A DNA stretch of 64,000 bases from Myxococcota bacterium (GCA_028285625.1 JANQOX010000007.1:40528-104527); one strand, 5' to 3'; counted from the stretch's first letter, positions 42,298-50,095 are shown. Translations and numbers: made by a program. The notes: generated from the letters alone by a model not told the origin.

Positions 42298-44541
42298 CTA
42301 GGCGCGAGCGCGGAGCGCGACGAGGCCGCACGCCGCCAACAAGAGGCCCGCCGCAGCCGGCTCGGGCACCGGGAACTGGATGAAGGCGGACACGAAGCTG
42401 CCGCCATCCTTCAGCGCGAGGTCCGCGAGGCGGATCTCCAGCTCGTGGGGCCCGGCACCGAATGCCGCCATCCAGGCCGCTTCGGTGAAGAACTGCGAGC
42501 CCGTGGCGAGCAGCGTGTCGAACGCGTTCGTCGCGCTGCCGTTCAGCAGCGCCTCGAGCGAAAGCGCCTCGAAGCCGGCGATGAGCCCGTTGATCGCGAG
42601 GTCCGCGTCGTCGACCGAGAGCTCGAACAGCAGGTCGCCGCCGCCCGCCGAGGTCGCGACGGCGTTCGTGATCACCGGCGCGGCGTTGGCGTAGCTCACC
42701 TCGATGGCGTCGGTGTCGTCGGCCCCCGCATGGTCGAAGACCTGCAGGTCGATCGTCGCCGTGTCGAGGGTGTTCGTGAGGCCCGAGTCCTGGATCGCGA
42801 CGAGCACGTCCTCGGTGGTGCCGAGCAGGCCGGCCGAGCTGGTCCACTCGAAGCTGTGCGATTCGAACCCGGCGATCGTCGCATTCACGGCGAGGTCGGG
42901 GTCGTCCACGCCCCCGTCGGTCGTGACACTGGTCTGCGAAGCACTGAAGACGCGATCCGGGCCGGCCAGCGCGGTGGGGCCGGCGTTCTGGTAGCGAAGC
43001 GTGGCCGAGTCGCCCTGGCTCGCGCCGGCCCCGTCGGTCACGGTGAGGTCCAGCGTGTTCGTGTCGGTCGTCGTCGTGAGGCCCGACTGCGCGATCGTCA
43101 CGCTCTGTGTGACGCCCACCAGCTCGCCGGTGGAGGCCGTCGCCGGAGACGAACTCGACGGGTTGCCGGGCAGGCTCGAGCCGTCGATCTGGAAGTCGGC
43201 CTCGACGGTCTCGAAGCCCGCGATCGTGGCGTTCACGATCAGATCGGGATCATTGAGACTCGCCCCGCTGGTCGCGCGCACCAGGTTCGAGGCGTCGAAC
43301 ACCAACTCGGCGCCCGCCTCGGCCGTGGGGCCGGCGTTGGCGTACGTGATCGCCACCGTATCGGTGTCGGAGAACCCCGTGATGTCCTCGGTCACCTCGA
43401 CCTCGGCACTCGAGGTATCGGTCGTGCTGGTGAGGCCCGAGCCGGCGATGCCGATGGCGATGTTCACGTCGTCGACGGTTCGGTCGCCCCCGTCCTGGTA
43501 GCGGCTGCCGTGGGGCGTGGTGGCGGGGTTGGCCACGTTCAGGGTGTCGACGATGCGGTCCTGACGGGTGCCGGTCTGGTCGCCGGCCTGGTCCCCGCCG
43601 CCGTCCACACTCCACACGTAGTTCAGGAAGTCCTCGCCATCGCTGCGGCCGGCACCCAGGTCGTTGTCGGCCTGTCGGGTCGCATCGTCGATGGCGCTCG
43701 GCGTGCTGCGGAGCGTGCCCGGCACCGGGGCGACGACCGCGTCGGTCACCAGCTCGGTCCCGCCGTTCGTGACGAGCGAGAGCGTGTTCGCGTCGAACAC
43801 CAGCGGCGAGGCGCCCGCCTCGGCGATCACGGGGACCGCCTCGTTCAGGAACACGCCGGGGTTGAGCTGCCCGCCCGACGCCGCGCCGGACTCCGAGCGC
43901 ACGTCCACGTGGCCCGCGTTGGCCACGATCGGCGCGAGCGCGCCGTCGAGCACGTTCACCACGTGGTTCGTGACGTCGGTGCCGCTCAGATTCGCATCGG
44001 GGTCGCGCAGCTCGAACACCAGGTCGCCACCGGGGTTCGGGGTGATGGGGCTGTTGTTGCGGATGAAGTTGCTCTCGAACTCGATGCCGCGGAAGGCGGC
44101 GTCGCAGGTCGCTTCGCTGTTGCAGCTGGAGAAGAAGTGGATCTCGGCGGTGGGCGCCGTGTTGCCCGCGATCTGGAAGTGGTCCTGCCCGGTCTGCGTG
44201 AGCGTCCCGCCAAAGCCCTCGGACGGCAGGAAGAGCTCGAGGCTCCCCGCGCCGCCGGGTGCGTCGTCGAGGGGAGCGCTGAAGAAGTCGCGGGTTTGGA
44301 ACTGGCGGCCCGCGGCGGCCACCGCGGCGATCTCGGCCGTGTCGTACGTGACCTTCACCACGTAGCGATTGCCGCGGCTCACCAGACCCGGGTTGGGCGT
44401 GGCCGTCGGCGCCGACGAGATCGTGCCCACGTAGATCTTCGAGATCGATACGGCGGCGGCCGGGCCGGCCGCGATCGCGGCCAGGGTCGAGGCGACCACG
44501 AGCCAGACGCCGAGGCGTCGGTTTCGGTTTCGGCGGGCCAT
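42298..44541 (-). CDS. Large PEP-CTERM repeat protein
   Basis: 747-residue exported protein. The signal peptide is residues 1-30 (VWLVVASTLAAIAAGPAAA). The N-terminal domain has one disulfide candidate (FFSSCNSEATCD). From about residue 236 there are imperfect repeats of roughly 100-120 residues, each with an NAGPTA or NAAPV opener, LVFDAS-like strands, DPDL-x-VNATIAGFE, and TDT-rich strand ends. The tail is FPVPEPAAAGLLLAACGLV plus ALRARA, a standard PEP-CTERM signal. It is probably a surface adhesin-like or matrix protein sorted by an exosortase elsewhere. A 15-base palindrome lies 42 bases upstream of its start. Confidence 0.88.
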   Translation of the reverse strand: MARRNRNRRLGVWLVVASTLAAIAAGPAAAVSISKIYVGTISSAPTATPNPGLVSRGNRYVVKVTYDTAEIAAVAAAGRQFQTRDFFSAPLDDAPGGAGSLELFLPSEGFGGTLTQTGQDHFQIAGNTAPTAEIHFFSSCNSEATCDAAFRGIEFESNFIRNNSPITPNPGGDLVFELRDPDANLSGTDVTNHVVNVLDGALAPIVANAGHVDVRSESGAASGGQLNPGVFLNEAVPVIAEAGASPLVFDANTLSLVTNGGTELVTDAVVAPVPGTLRSTPSAIDDATRQADNDLGAGRSDGEDFLNYVWSVDGGGDQAGDQTGTRQDRIVDTLNVANPATTPHGSRYQDGGDRTVDDVNIAIGIAGSGLTSTTDTSSAEVEVTEDITGFSDTDTVAITYANAGPTAEAGAELVFDASNLVRATSGASLNDPDLIVNATIAGFETVEADFQIDGSSLPGNPSSSSPATASTGELVGVTQSVTIAQSGLTTTTDTNTLDLTVTDGAGASQGDSATLRYQNAGPTALAGPDRVFSASQTSVTTDGGVDDPDLAVNATIAGFESHSFEWTSSAGLLGTTEDVLVAIQDSGLTNTLDTATIDLQVFDHAGADDTDAIEVSYANAAPVITNAVATSAGGGDLLFELSVDDADLAINGLIAGFEALSLEALLNGSATNAFDTLLATGSQFFTEAAWMAAFGAGPHELEIRLADLALKDGGSFVSAFIQFPVPEPAAAGLLLAACGLVALRARA

Positions 44542-44582
44542 GGCATCCCCCTGTCGACGAGGACCCCCAGCGCGCAGCCTCG

Positions 44583-44597
44583 ACTACCCTGGGTAGT
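44583..44597. promoter_or_regulatory. Perfect 15-base palindrome, putative operator
   Basis: ACTACCC-T-GGGTAGT, two perfect 7-base arms around one base, in the 175-base divergent gap between the PEP-CTERM gene (start 44541) and the DUF6916-like gene (start 44717). The TACCC/GGGTA half-sites recall NarL/FixJ-type heptamers. Binding is inferred only. Confidence 0.45.
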
Positions 44598-44716
44598 GGG
44601 GTGGCAAGACCCGATGTGACAAAGAAAATGCGCTGGAATCCCGGGGGGCTCTGCCCGGGCGGGCCGCGTGGTGCCCTGACCGGCACCTGCGGGGCCTCCA
44701 GACGCCAGGAGACAAC

Positions 44717-45019
44717 GTGACCGTCGATCTCGCCGGGCTCTCGCGAGCGGACTTCGAGGCGCACGTCGGGTCGGAGTTCGTCGCTTCGCGGCCCGATGGC
44801 GGGTCGCTGGTGTTGACGCTCGGCGAGGTGAGACCCCTGGGCCAGGCCGCCCCCGGGCGACGGGACGGGTTCGCACTCGAGCTGCGTGGCCCCACGCGGC
44901 CCGTGCTCGACCAGGGAACCCACGACCTGACCCACACGGCCCTTGGGAGGCTCACGATCTTCCTGGTGCCGGTCGGGCGCGACGAGCGCGGAATCGCCTA
45001 CGAGGCGGTGTTCAACTGA
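44717..45019 (+). CDS. DUF6916-like small cytoplasmic protein
   Basis: 100-residue beta-rich protein without signal or membrane segment. It opens LAGLSRADFEAHVGSEF and ends LGRLTIFLVPVGRDERGIAYEAVFN. It is plainly related to the Tat-exported protein at 48114-48524: both share the pattern R-x-x-F-(5)-GS-x-F, a GTH motif (QGTHDL here, EGTHAL there) and the terminal F-L-x-P-x-G...YEAVF/HEAVF. I match both to the DUF6916 family from memory. A good ribosome-binding site is not obvious (AGGAG lies 10 bases upstream). The end overlaps the convergent GNAT gene by 8 bases. Confidence 0.75.
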   Translation: MTVDLAGLSRADFEAHVGSEFVASRPDGGSLVLTLGEVRPLGQAAPGRRDGFALELRGPTRPVLDQGTHDLTHTALGRLTIFLVPVGRDERGIAYEAVFN

Positions 45020-45533
45020 TCGCCTCGTCGCCACCTGCCGCTGCACCGGATCGCCAGCGCAGCCGCTGGTAGAACGCGTGCTCGCCGTCGTGCACGAAGC
45101 CGAGCCTTGCATAGAGCCGCGTGGCCGGATTGTCCGGCTCGACGTAGAGCGTCACGTCTCGGCCACCCGCCCGCGCCTCGTCGAGAAGCGCGCCCATGAG
45201 CGAGGTGCCAAGCCCCGCACCCCGTTCGTCGGTTACGAGCGCGATATCCATCACGCGCAGCTCGGTCTCGGTCTCCTCCACATAGAGTCGCCCGATCGGT
45301 TGGCTGTCCCGCTCGATCACGTCGTAGCGCGCCTCGGGGAACTGCAAGCGGTACGACGCGTGCTGCGCCGCGAACTGCTGGTCGAGAAAGGCCTGCTTCT
45401 CGGCCTGGCTCCAGGCGTCGAGCATCGCCATCTCGCGTTCGCGGGTGGTGGCGTAGAGGGCCCGCAGGAAGTCCCGGTCGTCGTCGCGCTCCGGCCGGAG
45501 CCGTAGACCCGGCGGCAGGTCGGGGCAGCCCAC
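45012..45533 (-). CDS. GNAT-family N-acetyltransferase of the tail-collar cluster
   Basis: 173 residues, GTG start at 45533. GNAT core: beta-4 with LRVMDIALV, then the acetyl-CoA pyrophosphate loop TDERGAGLGTSLMGALL and the beta-5/C-terminal signature DVTLYVEPDNPATRLYARLGF. The N-terminal part (FLRALYATTREREMAMLD) is the acceptor side. It lies 13 bases after the last tail-collar gene, so all four form one operon. This points to acetylation of a product of that operon, or of a cell component involved in its use; the target is not known. Confidence 0.88.
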   Translation of the reverse strand: MGCPDLPPGLRLRPERDDDRDFLRALYATTREREMAMLDAWSQAEKQAFLDQQFAAQHASYRLQFPEARYDVIERDSQPIGRLYVEETETELRVMDIALVTDERGAGLGTSLMGALLDEARAGGRDVTLYVEPDNPATRLYARLGFVHDGEHAFYQRLRWRSGAAAGGDEAIS

Positions 45534-45546
45534 GACGAGCGCGCCC

Positions 45547-46062
45547 TCAGCGCGACGGGAAGAGCCCGGCGAGTGCGATCACGAAGTTCAGCACCAGGAA
45601 GGGCTGACGGTTCTCGTGCGGTTGGGGCGTCCCCGCGGCGCCCGCGGGCTCGACGAGCCCCGGGGCCAGGTCGACGACCGCGCCCGGCGTGGCGTACAAG
45701 TTGGTCTCGCCCAGGCCGACCGAGGCGTTGGGATCGGCCTGGGTCGGCGGCCCCAGGCTGCGCAGCGCATGGCCGTGATCGGGGACCTGAGCGGGGGTGA
45801 GCGTCTCGCTGTTCGACCCGCCGCTCTGTCCGATGCGGCGATTGGAGAGCCCGGGCCCCTGCCCTGCGTGCATGGGCACGCGGTCCTGCAGGTTCGGCAC
45901 GGCGAACTCCGTCCGCCCATCGCCTCCGTACTGGTTGCCAATGATCGCGAACAGCGCCGAGTTCTGCGAAATGGGGATCGTCTGCCCGTTGCAGAGCGCA
46001 AAGTCGCGCGGCGCGAAGTTGCCCGCGAAGATCCGGATTTCGCCGATGAAGGGGTCCGCCAT
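45547..46062 (-). CDS. Phage tail-collar-like protein (MdpB type), copy A
   Basis: 171 residues from ATG 46062. It opens with the family signature MADPFIGEIRIFAGNFAPR, followed by FALCNGQTIPISQNSALFA, where the consensus CDGQLLP is changed. Next come YGGDGRTEFAVPNLQDRVP, the Gly/Ser/Pro-rich middle with DHGHALR, and the C-terminal LVLNFVIALAGLFPSR. This matches the tail-collar domain of phage tail fibres and microcystin-dependent protein MdpB. The start overlaps the stop of copy B (TGATG at 46060-46064). It is the most divergent of the three copies. No other phage genes surround it. Confidence 0.88.
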   Translation of the reverse strand: MADPFIGEIRIFAGNFAPRDFALCNGQTIPISQNSALFAIIGNQYGGDGRTEFAVPNLQDRVPMHAGQGPGLSNRRIGQSGGSNSETLTPAQVPDHGHALRSLGPPTQADPNASVGLGETNLYATPGAVVDLAPGLVEPAGAAGTPQPHENRQPFLVLNFVIALAGLFPSR

Positions 46063-46583
46063 CAGTTCCTCGAAGGGAAGATGCCAAACAGGCAGATGAT
46101 GAAGCACACGCACTGGAACGGCATCACGTTGGCATGCGATGCGCCACCACCGGTGGTGGGCGTGATCGACTCGCTCGAGAGCGACTGCGCGGGGCCCCCG
46201 CTGCCGTAGACGTTGCCACTGGTCGATACCCCCATGGCGCGGCCTGCCGGTGCGGTGGCGTCGGCCGCATTCGTCGACCCCAGGAAGGCGTGGCCATGGG
46301 CCGCGATCTGGCCCGGGGCCACGACCGCTCGCTCGACGCCGCCCTTGCTCCCGAGGGAACGCCGCGTCAGTCCGGGACCCGAGCCTTCGTGGATCGGGAC
46401 GCGCCCGCGCAGGTCGGGAAGCCCGAAGGTGTCACGGCCGTTGCCGCCGTAGGTCGTACCGAGAAGCGCGAACAGCGCATCGTTCTGGGACGTGGCGAGC
46501 AGTTGGCCGTCGCACTTGGCCCAGCCCCGCGGCGCAAAGTTGCCCGCGAAGATGCGGATCTCGCCGATGAAGGGGGTGGCCAT
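46062..46583 (-). CDS. Phage tail-collar-like protein (MdpB type), copy B
   Basis: 173 residues: MATPFIGEIRIFAGNFAPR, then WAKCDGQLLATSQNDALFA, YGGNGRDTFGLPDLRGRVP, a Gly-rich receptor-like middle with AAHGHAFLG, and the C-terminal PFQCVCFIICLFGIFPSRN. The C-terminus differs from copies A and C in having three cysteines. It is 25 bases downstream of copy C and overlaps copy A. The collar domain normally forms trimers at the tip of tail fibres; as a stand-alone short protein without signal peptide its role is unknown. Confidence 0.9.
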   Translation of the reverse strand: MATPFIGEIRIFAGNFAPRGWAKCDGQLLATSQNDALFALLGTTYGGNGRDTFGLPDLRGRVPIHEGSGPGLTRRSLGSKGGVERAVVAPGQIAAHGHAFLGSTNAADATAPAGRAMGVSTSGNVYGSGGPAQSLSSESITPTTGGGASHANVMPFQCVCFIICLFGIFPSRN

Positions 46584-46608
46584 GACGGGCTCCTGGCGTT
46601 CATGCCCG

Positions 46609-47121
46609 CTAGTTGCGGGGCGGGAAGGTCCCGCTGAGGGCGATCGCGAACATCAAGGTCGTGAAAGGCTGCATGTTCTCGTGGCCCGCGCCGCCGGTCG
46701 TCGAGACCGACCCGGCCGCCATCGGCACGAGGTTGGTCCCGTCGGCGTAGGGCACCGTCGCGGTCCGGCCGCCCGAGGTCTCGCCCAGCAGCCGTCCGCC
46801 GGCGTTGGTCGAGTCGGCGGCGGCGCTGGTGCCTCGGGCCTCGTGCGTGTGGCTCGGGATCTGCTGCGTCGTGAGCACGACGCTCTCTTCGCCTGCCCGC
46901 TGCCCGAGGAAGGTCTCGGATCCGTCGTGCATGGGGACGCGGCCGCGCAGGTCGGGCAGCCCAAAGGTGTTGCGCCCGTCGCCGCCGTAGGTGGTCCCGA
47001 GGATCGAGAACAGAGACTGGTTCTGGTTGATCGGGAGGAGCTGGCCGTCGCACTCGGCATACCCGCGAGGCGCGAAGTTGAACCCGAAGATCCGGATCTC
47101 GCCGATGTAGGGCTCCGCCAT
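46609..47121 (-). CDS. Phage tail-collar-like protein (MdpB type), copy C
   Basis: 170 residues from ATG 47121. MAEPYIGEIRIFGFNFAPR is followed by YAECDGQLLPINQNQSLFS, YGGDGRNTFGLPDLRGRVP, PSHTHEARGTS and the C-terminal PFTTLMFAIALSGTFPPRN. It is the closest of the three to the family consensus and is the first gene of the operon C-B-A-GNAT. Its start codon lies in an 82-base divergent region before the PRMT-like gene. The ribosome-binding site is a GGAG about 12 bases upstream. Confidence 0.9.
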   Translation of the reverse strand: MAEPYIGEIRIFGFNFAPRGYAECDGQLLPINQNQSLFSILGTTYGGDGRNTFGLPDLRGRVPMHDGSETFLGQRAGEESVVLTTQQIPSHTHEARGTSAAADSTNAGGRLLGETSGGRTATVPYADGTNLVPMAAGSVSTTGGAGHENMQPFTTLMFAIALSGTFPPRN

Positions 47122-47203
47122 GACCGTCTCAGCTCCGCATAGGCTTGCCGTGCAACCGAACGCTGTTCTACCACATCGCATCCCCTGCTGGGAAGCCCAC
47201 TCC

Positions 47204-48109
47204 TTGGCACCCGACCGCCTGACGCGCGCGAACCACCCCGCTTTCCACTACCAGGACATGCTCTCCGACCGGCCGCGGATGCGGGCCTATCGCGAGGCCA
47301 TCGCGCGCTCGGTGTCCCCGGGGACCGTCGTAGCCGACCTCGGGACGGGGATGGGCGTACTCGCGGTGATGGCGGCGCAGGCCGGCGCCAGCCGGGTCCA
47401 CGCCATCGAACGCCGGCCCGACGTGGCGGCCATCGCGCGGCGCGTGGCACGCGACAACGGCGTCGCGGACGTCGTCCGGGTGTGGGAGGGGGACGCCCGC
47501 GACGTCGACGTCGGCGAGCCCGTGGACCTGGTGGTGAACGAGTTGATCGGCGACTTCGGGCTCGACGAGGGAATCCACGAGACCGTCCGCAGGTTCTCCG
47601 AGCGTCACCTCGCCGAAGGGGGCGCCGTGGTACCGAACGAGATGGCCCTCACGCTCGCGCCCGTCACGTATCCCCACGACTACCTGGGCGTCTACGTGCG
47701 CGACCACCACGGCGTCGACCTGCGGGCCGGCAACGACCAGCCCTGCGTGGCGGAGGCCGACGTGCAGCGGCTGCGCCACCCTCCCCTGCCGTTGGCGCCG
47801 ATCGCCCCGATCGAGCGCATCGCGTTCGATGGCGCGATGCCTCCGCGCGACCCCGTGCTGCCCTTCGCGTTCACGGTGGAGACCAGCGGGTCGCTGCAGG
47901 GGTTCGTCGGGGGCTTCACGGCGACGCTCGTCCCGGGGATCACCCTCGCGACCGACGACGCCGACCCCACCAACCACTGGGACCCGTGGCACTGGCCGGT
48001 GATGCCCCCGCGCGACCTGGTGGCCGGTCAGCGGATTCGCGGCTCGCTGCACGCACCGGGAGATCGCCTGTCGCTGGCGTGGACGCTCGACTACGAGGTC
48101 GAGGACTAG
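47204..48109 (+). CDS. PRMT-like class I SAM-dependent methyltransferase
   Basis: 301 residues from TTG 47204, which has GGGAAG at good distance; the frame is open to ATG 47120, but that codon overlaps the divergent collar gene's start. It shows features of protein arginine methyltransferases: the helix X/Y signature HYQDMLSDRPRMRAY, motif I VVADLGTGMGVLAVMAAQAG, IERR after beta-2, and a double-E-like loop NELIGDFGLDEGI. A THW-loop-like segment TNHWDPWHW lies near the C-terminus, which has a beta-barrel composition. It probably methylates protein or a small guanidino compound; next to the collar operon it may modify those proteins. This is inference. Confidence 0.82.
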   Translation: MAPDRLTRANHPAFHYQDMLSDRPRMRAYREAIARSVSPGTVVADLGTGMGVLAVMAAQAGASRVHAIERRPDVAAIARRVARDNGVADVVRVWEGDARDVDVGEPVDLVVNELIGDFGLDEGIHETVRRFSERHLAEGGAVVPNEMALTLAPVTYPHDYLGVYVRDHHGVDLRAGNDQPCVAEADVQRLRHPPLPLAPIAPIERIAFDGAMPPRDPVLPFAFTVETSGSLQGFVGGFTATLVPGITLATDDADPTNHWDPWHWPVMPPRDLVAGQRIRGSLHAPGDRLSLAWTLDYEVED

Positions 48110-48113
48110 GCCT

Positions 48114-48524
48114 TCAGCAGGAGGCGCTGCCCACCCGGCGGAGCTGCGAGAACACCGCCTCGTGCAGTTCGCCCTCGGGGCCGGCGCCGGTCGGCTTCAG
48201 GAAGAGCGCGATCTCCGTGCCATCCGGGGCGACCAGCGCGTGCGTGCCCTCGCCCAACCCGGTGCCACGCGCGGCCTCGAACACCACCCGGTACTGCTCG
48301 ACCCGGGGAGACGCGGGACCGTCTTCGACCTGGCGCAGACGCACGGGCGGGCCCGAGACGTCGCGCAACGCGAAGTCGGAGCCCACCCAGTCGTCGAAGC
48401 TCGCTCGGTCGTAGCCCTGCGTCCCGGCCTCGGACCGACCGACGCTGAACAGCAGCGTGGGAGCCGCAGCCGCGAGGACGAGGCCCGCCGTTCCGCTGGT
48501 GAGGAATCGCCGCCGCTCGATCAT
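48114..48524 (-). CDS. Tat-exported DUF6916-like protein
   Basis: 136 residues from ATG 48524 (GGAGG just upstream). The twin-arginine signal is MIERRRFLTSGTAGLVLAA, a clear RRxFL motif with hydrophobic core. The mature part is homologous to the cytoplasmic protein at 44717: DRASFDDWVGSDFALRD, GEGTHALV and ALFLKPTGAGPEGELHEAVF. So one family member acts in the cytoplasm and one outside, on either side of the tail-collar operon. It is convergent with the PRMT-like gene (4 bases between stops). Partner or cofactor unknown. Confidence 0.82.
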   Translation of the reverse strand: MIERRRFLTSGTAGLVLAAAAPTLLFSVGRSEAGTQGYDRASFDDWVGSDFALRDVSGPPVRLRQVEDGPASPRVEQYRVVFEAARGTGLGEGTHALVAPDGTEIALFLKPTGAGPEGELHEAVFSQLRRVGSASC

Positions 48525-48651
48525 GATGCCTCCAGCCCCGCAGCCGCCAGGATACACGACCTCGCCACAACGGGTTCGTTCGTCCGCCCCCCGGACAAGG
48601 GCCGCGGGATTGCCCAGACTCTCCCGGGCTCCAACCCCGGATCCCGGATCG

Positions 48652-49875
48652 GTGGGTCACGACATCACGCTCCTAGCCCGCCTGGCCCAGTCGCTCAACG
48701 CCGCCGCCCTCGTGCTGGCGCTGCTCGCGGGCAGCGCGCCCGCCGAGGCCTCGAGAACGTGGGACCTCGGCTCGTGGACCGCCGAGTACGGGGCCAAGGG
48801 CCTGTTCTTCGAGTCGCGGGACGGCCGCTTCCGGCTCCACCCCCAGCTGCGTTTCCAGTCGCGGCTCTACTACCCGTTCGACGACGACCCGACCACGGTG
48901 GCCGACTTCGACGATCCCCCGGGCCTCGAGTACACGCTGAACCGCAGCCGGTTCAAGATCGGCGGCCACCTCGGGGCCTCGTGGTTCCAGTTCTACCACG
49001 AGCTCGAGTTCCGCGACGCGCGTGTGCTCGACCTGCGCGCGAGCATCCAGCGCCTCGAGTGGCTGTCCGTCCGCGTGGGCCAGTGGAAGCCGGAGTACAA
49101 CCGCGAGCGCCGCGACTCGTCGGGCACCCAGCAGTTCGTGGAGCGGTCCATCATCAATCGCGAGTTCACCATCGACCGGCAGCCCGGCGCCATGCTCTTC
49201 GGCCGCCTGGGCTCCGGCCGACGCTTCGACACCAGCTGGTGGGCGGGCGTCTTCACGGGCGCCGGCCGGCAGACGAAGAACGACGGCGGGCGCCCGATGT
49301 TCATGGCGCGTGCGCAGTGGAACCCCTTCGGCCGCGTGCTGCCCTTCTCGCAGAGCGACCTCGCGCGGCGCGCCAAGCCCGCCGGAAGCGTCGCGCTCGG
49401 CTTCGTCTCGAACCGAAGCCGCTTCACGCGCTTCTCTTCGAGCGGCGGCGGCCAGCTTACCGCCTTCGCACCCGGCGCGGTCGACCAGTACCGCATCCGG
49501 CAGGCGCTCTTCGAGACGGCGCTCCACCTTCGGGGCTTCTCGTGGCAGCAGGAGCTCCACTGGAAGCGGATCGAAGACAGCGTGACCGGCGGCGTCACGC
49601 ACCTGGTCGGGGGCTACGCCCAGGCGGGCTACTTCTTCCACGAGCTCTGGGATCGCGTCCCCGAGCCGCTCGAGCTGGCGTTGCGCGTCGCGGCCTTCGA
49701 CCCCGACACCTCGCCTGGCGACGACCGGCATCAGGAGGTTAGCGTCGCGGTGAACTGGTTCTTCAACGGCCACCGCAACAAGCTCACGCTCGACGGCAGC
49801 TGGCTGCGCGTCGACGACCCGACCGGTGCGCGCTCGGACCTGCGCGTGCGCCTGCAGTGGGACCTGTCGCTCTAG
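48652..49875 (+). CDS. Porin, phosphate-selective O/P-like
   Basis: 407 residues from GTG 48652. The signal-like segment is LNAAALVLALLAGSAPAEA. The mature barrel has aromatic/charged strands, for instance FRLHPQLRFQSRLYYPF, LNRSRFKIGGHLGASWFQF and LSVRVGQWKPEYNRERR, the last close to the VGxxKxP pattern of OprO/OprP-type porins. It ends LRVRLQWDLSL with a terminal Leu rather than Phe. The upstream frame to 48457 is antisense to the Tat protein and not supported. The start lacks a strong ribosome-binding site. Substrate unknown. Confidence 0.82.
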   Translation: MGHDITLLARLAQSLNAAALVLALLAGSAPAEASRTWDLGSWTAEYGAKGLFFESRDGRFRLHPQLRFQSRLYYPFDDDPTTVADFDDPPGLEYTLNRSRFKIGGHLGASWFQFYHELEFRDARVLDLRASIQRLEWLSVRVGQWKPEYNRERRDSSGTQQFVERSIINREFTIDRQPGAMLFGRLGSGRRFDTSWWAGVFTGAGRQTKNDGGRPMFMARAQWNPFGRVLPFSQSDLARRAKPAGSVALGFVSNRSRFTRFSSSGGGQLTAFAPGAVDQYRIRQALFETALHLRGFSWQQELHWKRIEDSVTGGVTHLVGGYAQAGYFFHELWDRVPEPLELALRVAAFDPDTSPGDDRHQEVSVAVNWFFNGHRNKLTLDGSWLRVDDPTGARSDLRVRLQWDLSL

Positions 49876-49935
49876 CTCTCCCGAGTTCACGCTGTGCTCC
49901 GAGAGTCGCGCACCGGACATCGCGACCTGCTCGCG

Positions 49936-49971
49936 TGTCCCGAAACGGGACAAACTGCCCCCTTTCGGGAC
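49936..49971. repeat. Overlapping inverted repeats upstream of a PEP-CTERM gene
   Basis: TGTCCCG-AAA-CGGGACA (49936-49952) is a perfect 7-base-arm hairpin. Its left arm GTCCCGAAA (49937-49945) also pairs perfectly with TTTCGGGAC (49963-49971), giving two mutually exclusive stems. The block sits 61 bases after the porin stop and about 125 bases before the PEP-CTERM start, followed by a short A/T-rich stretch with TTGACA near 50007. It may be a terminator or a switchable leader. Confidence 0.5.
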
Positions 49972-50095
49972 GGCCCAACGAACAGAATCCTCTTTGTTTC
50001 TGGTTAGTTGACACACGCCGCCCTCTCGCACCACGAGTCCCTGGAAGCACCCGCGACCGGCGCGCGCCAGCGCGTCACGCACCCGGAGGAACCCC

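Noticed and set aside
41650..44619. 989-codon plus-strand open frame
   Set aside because: Overlaps the LLM oxidoreductase in another frame and is antisense to the PEP-CTERM repeat protein; no recognisable motif.
44717..48524. Prophage or prophage remnant
   Set aside because: The only phage-like feature is the collar domain; there is no integrase, terminase, capsid, baseplate, lysis gene or attachment site, and base composition matches the surroundings.
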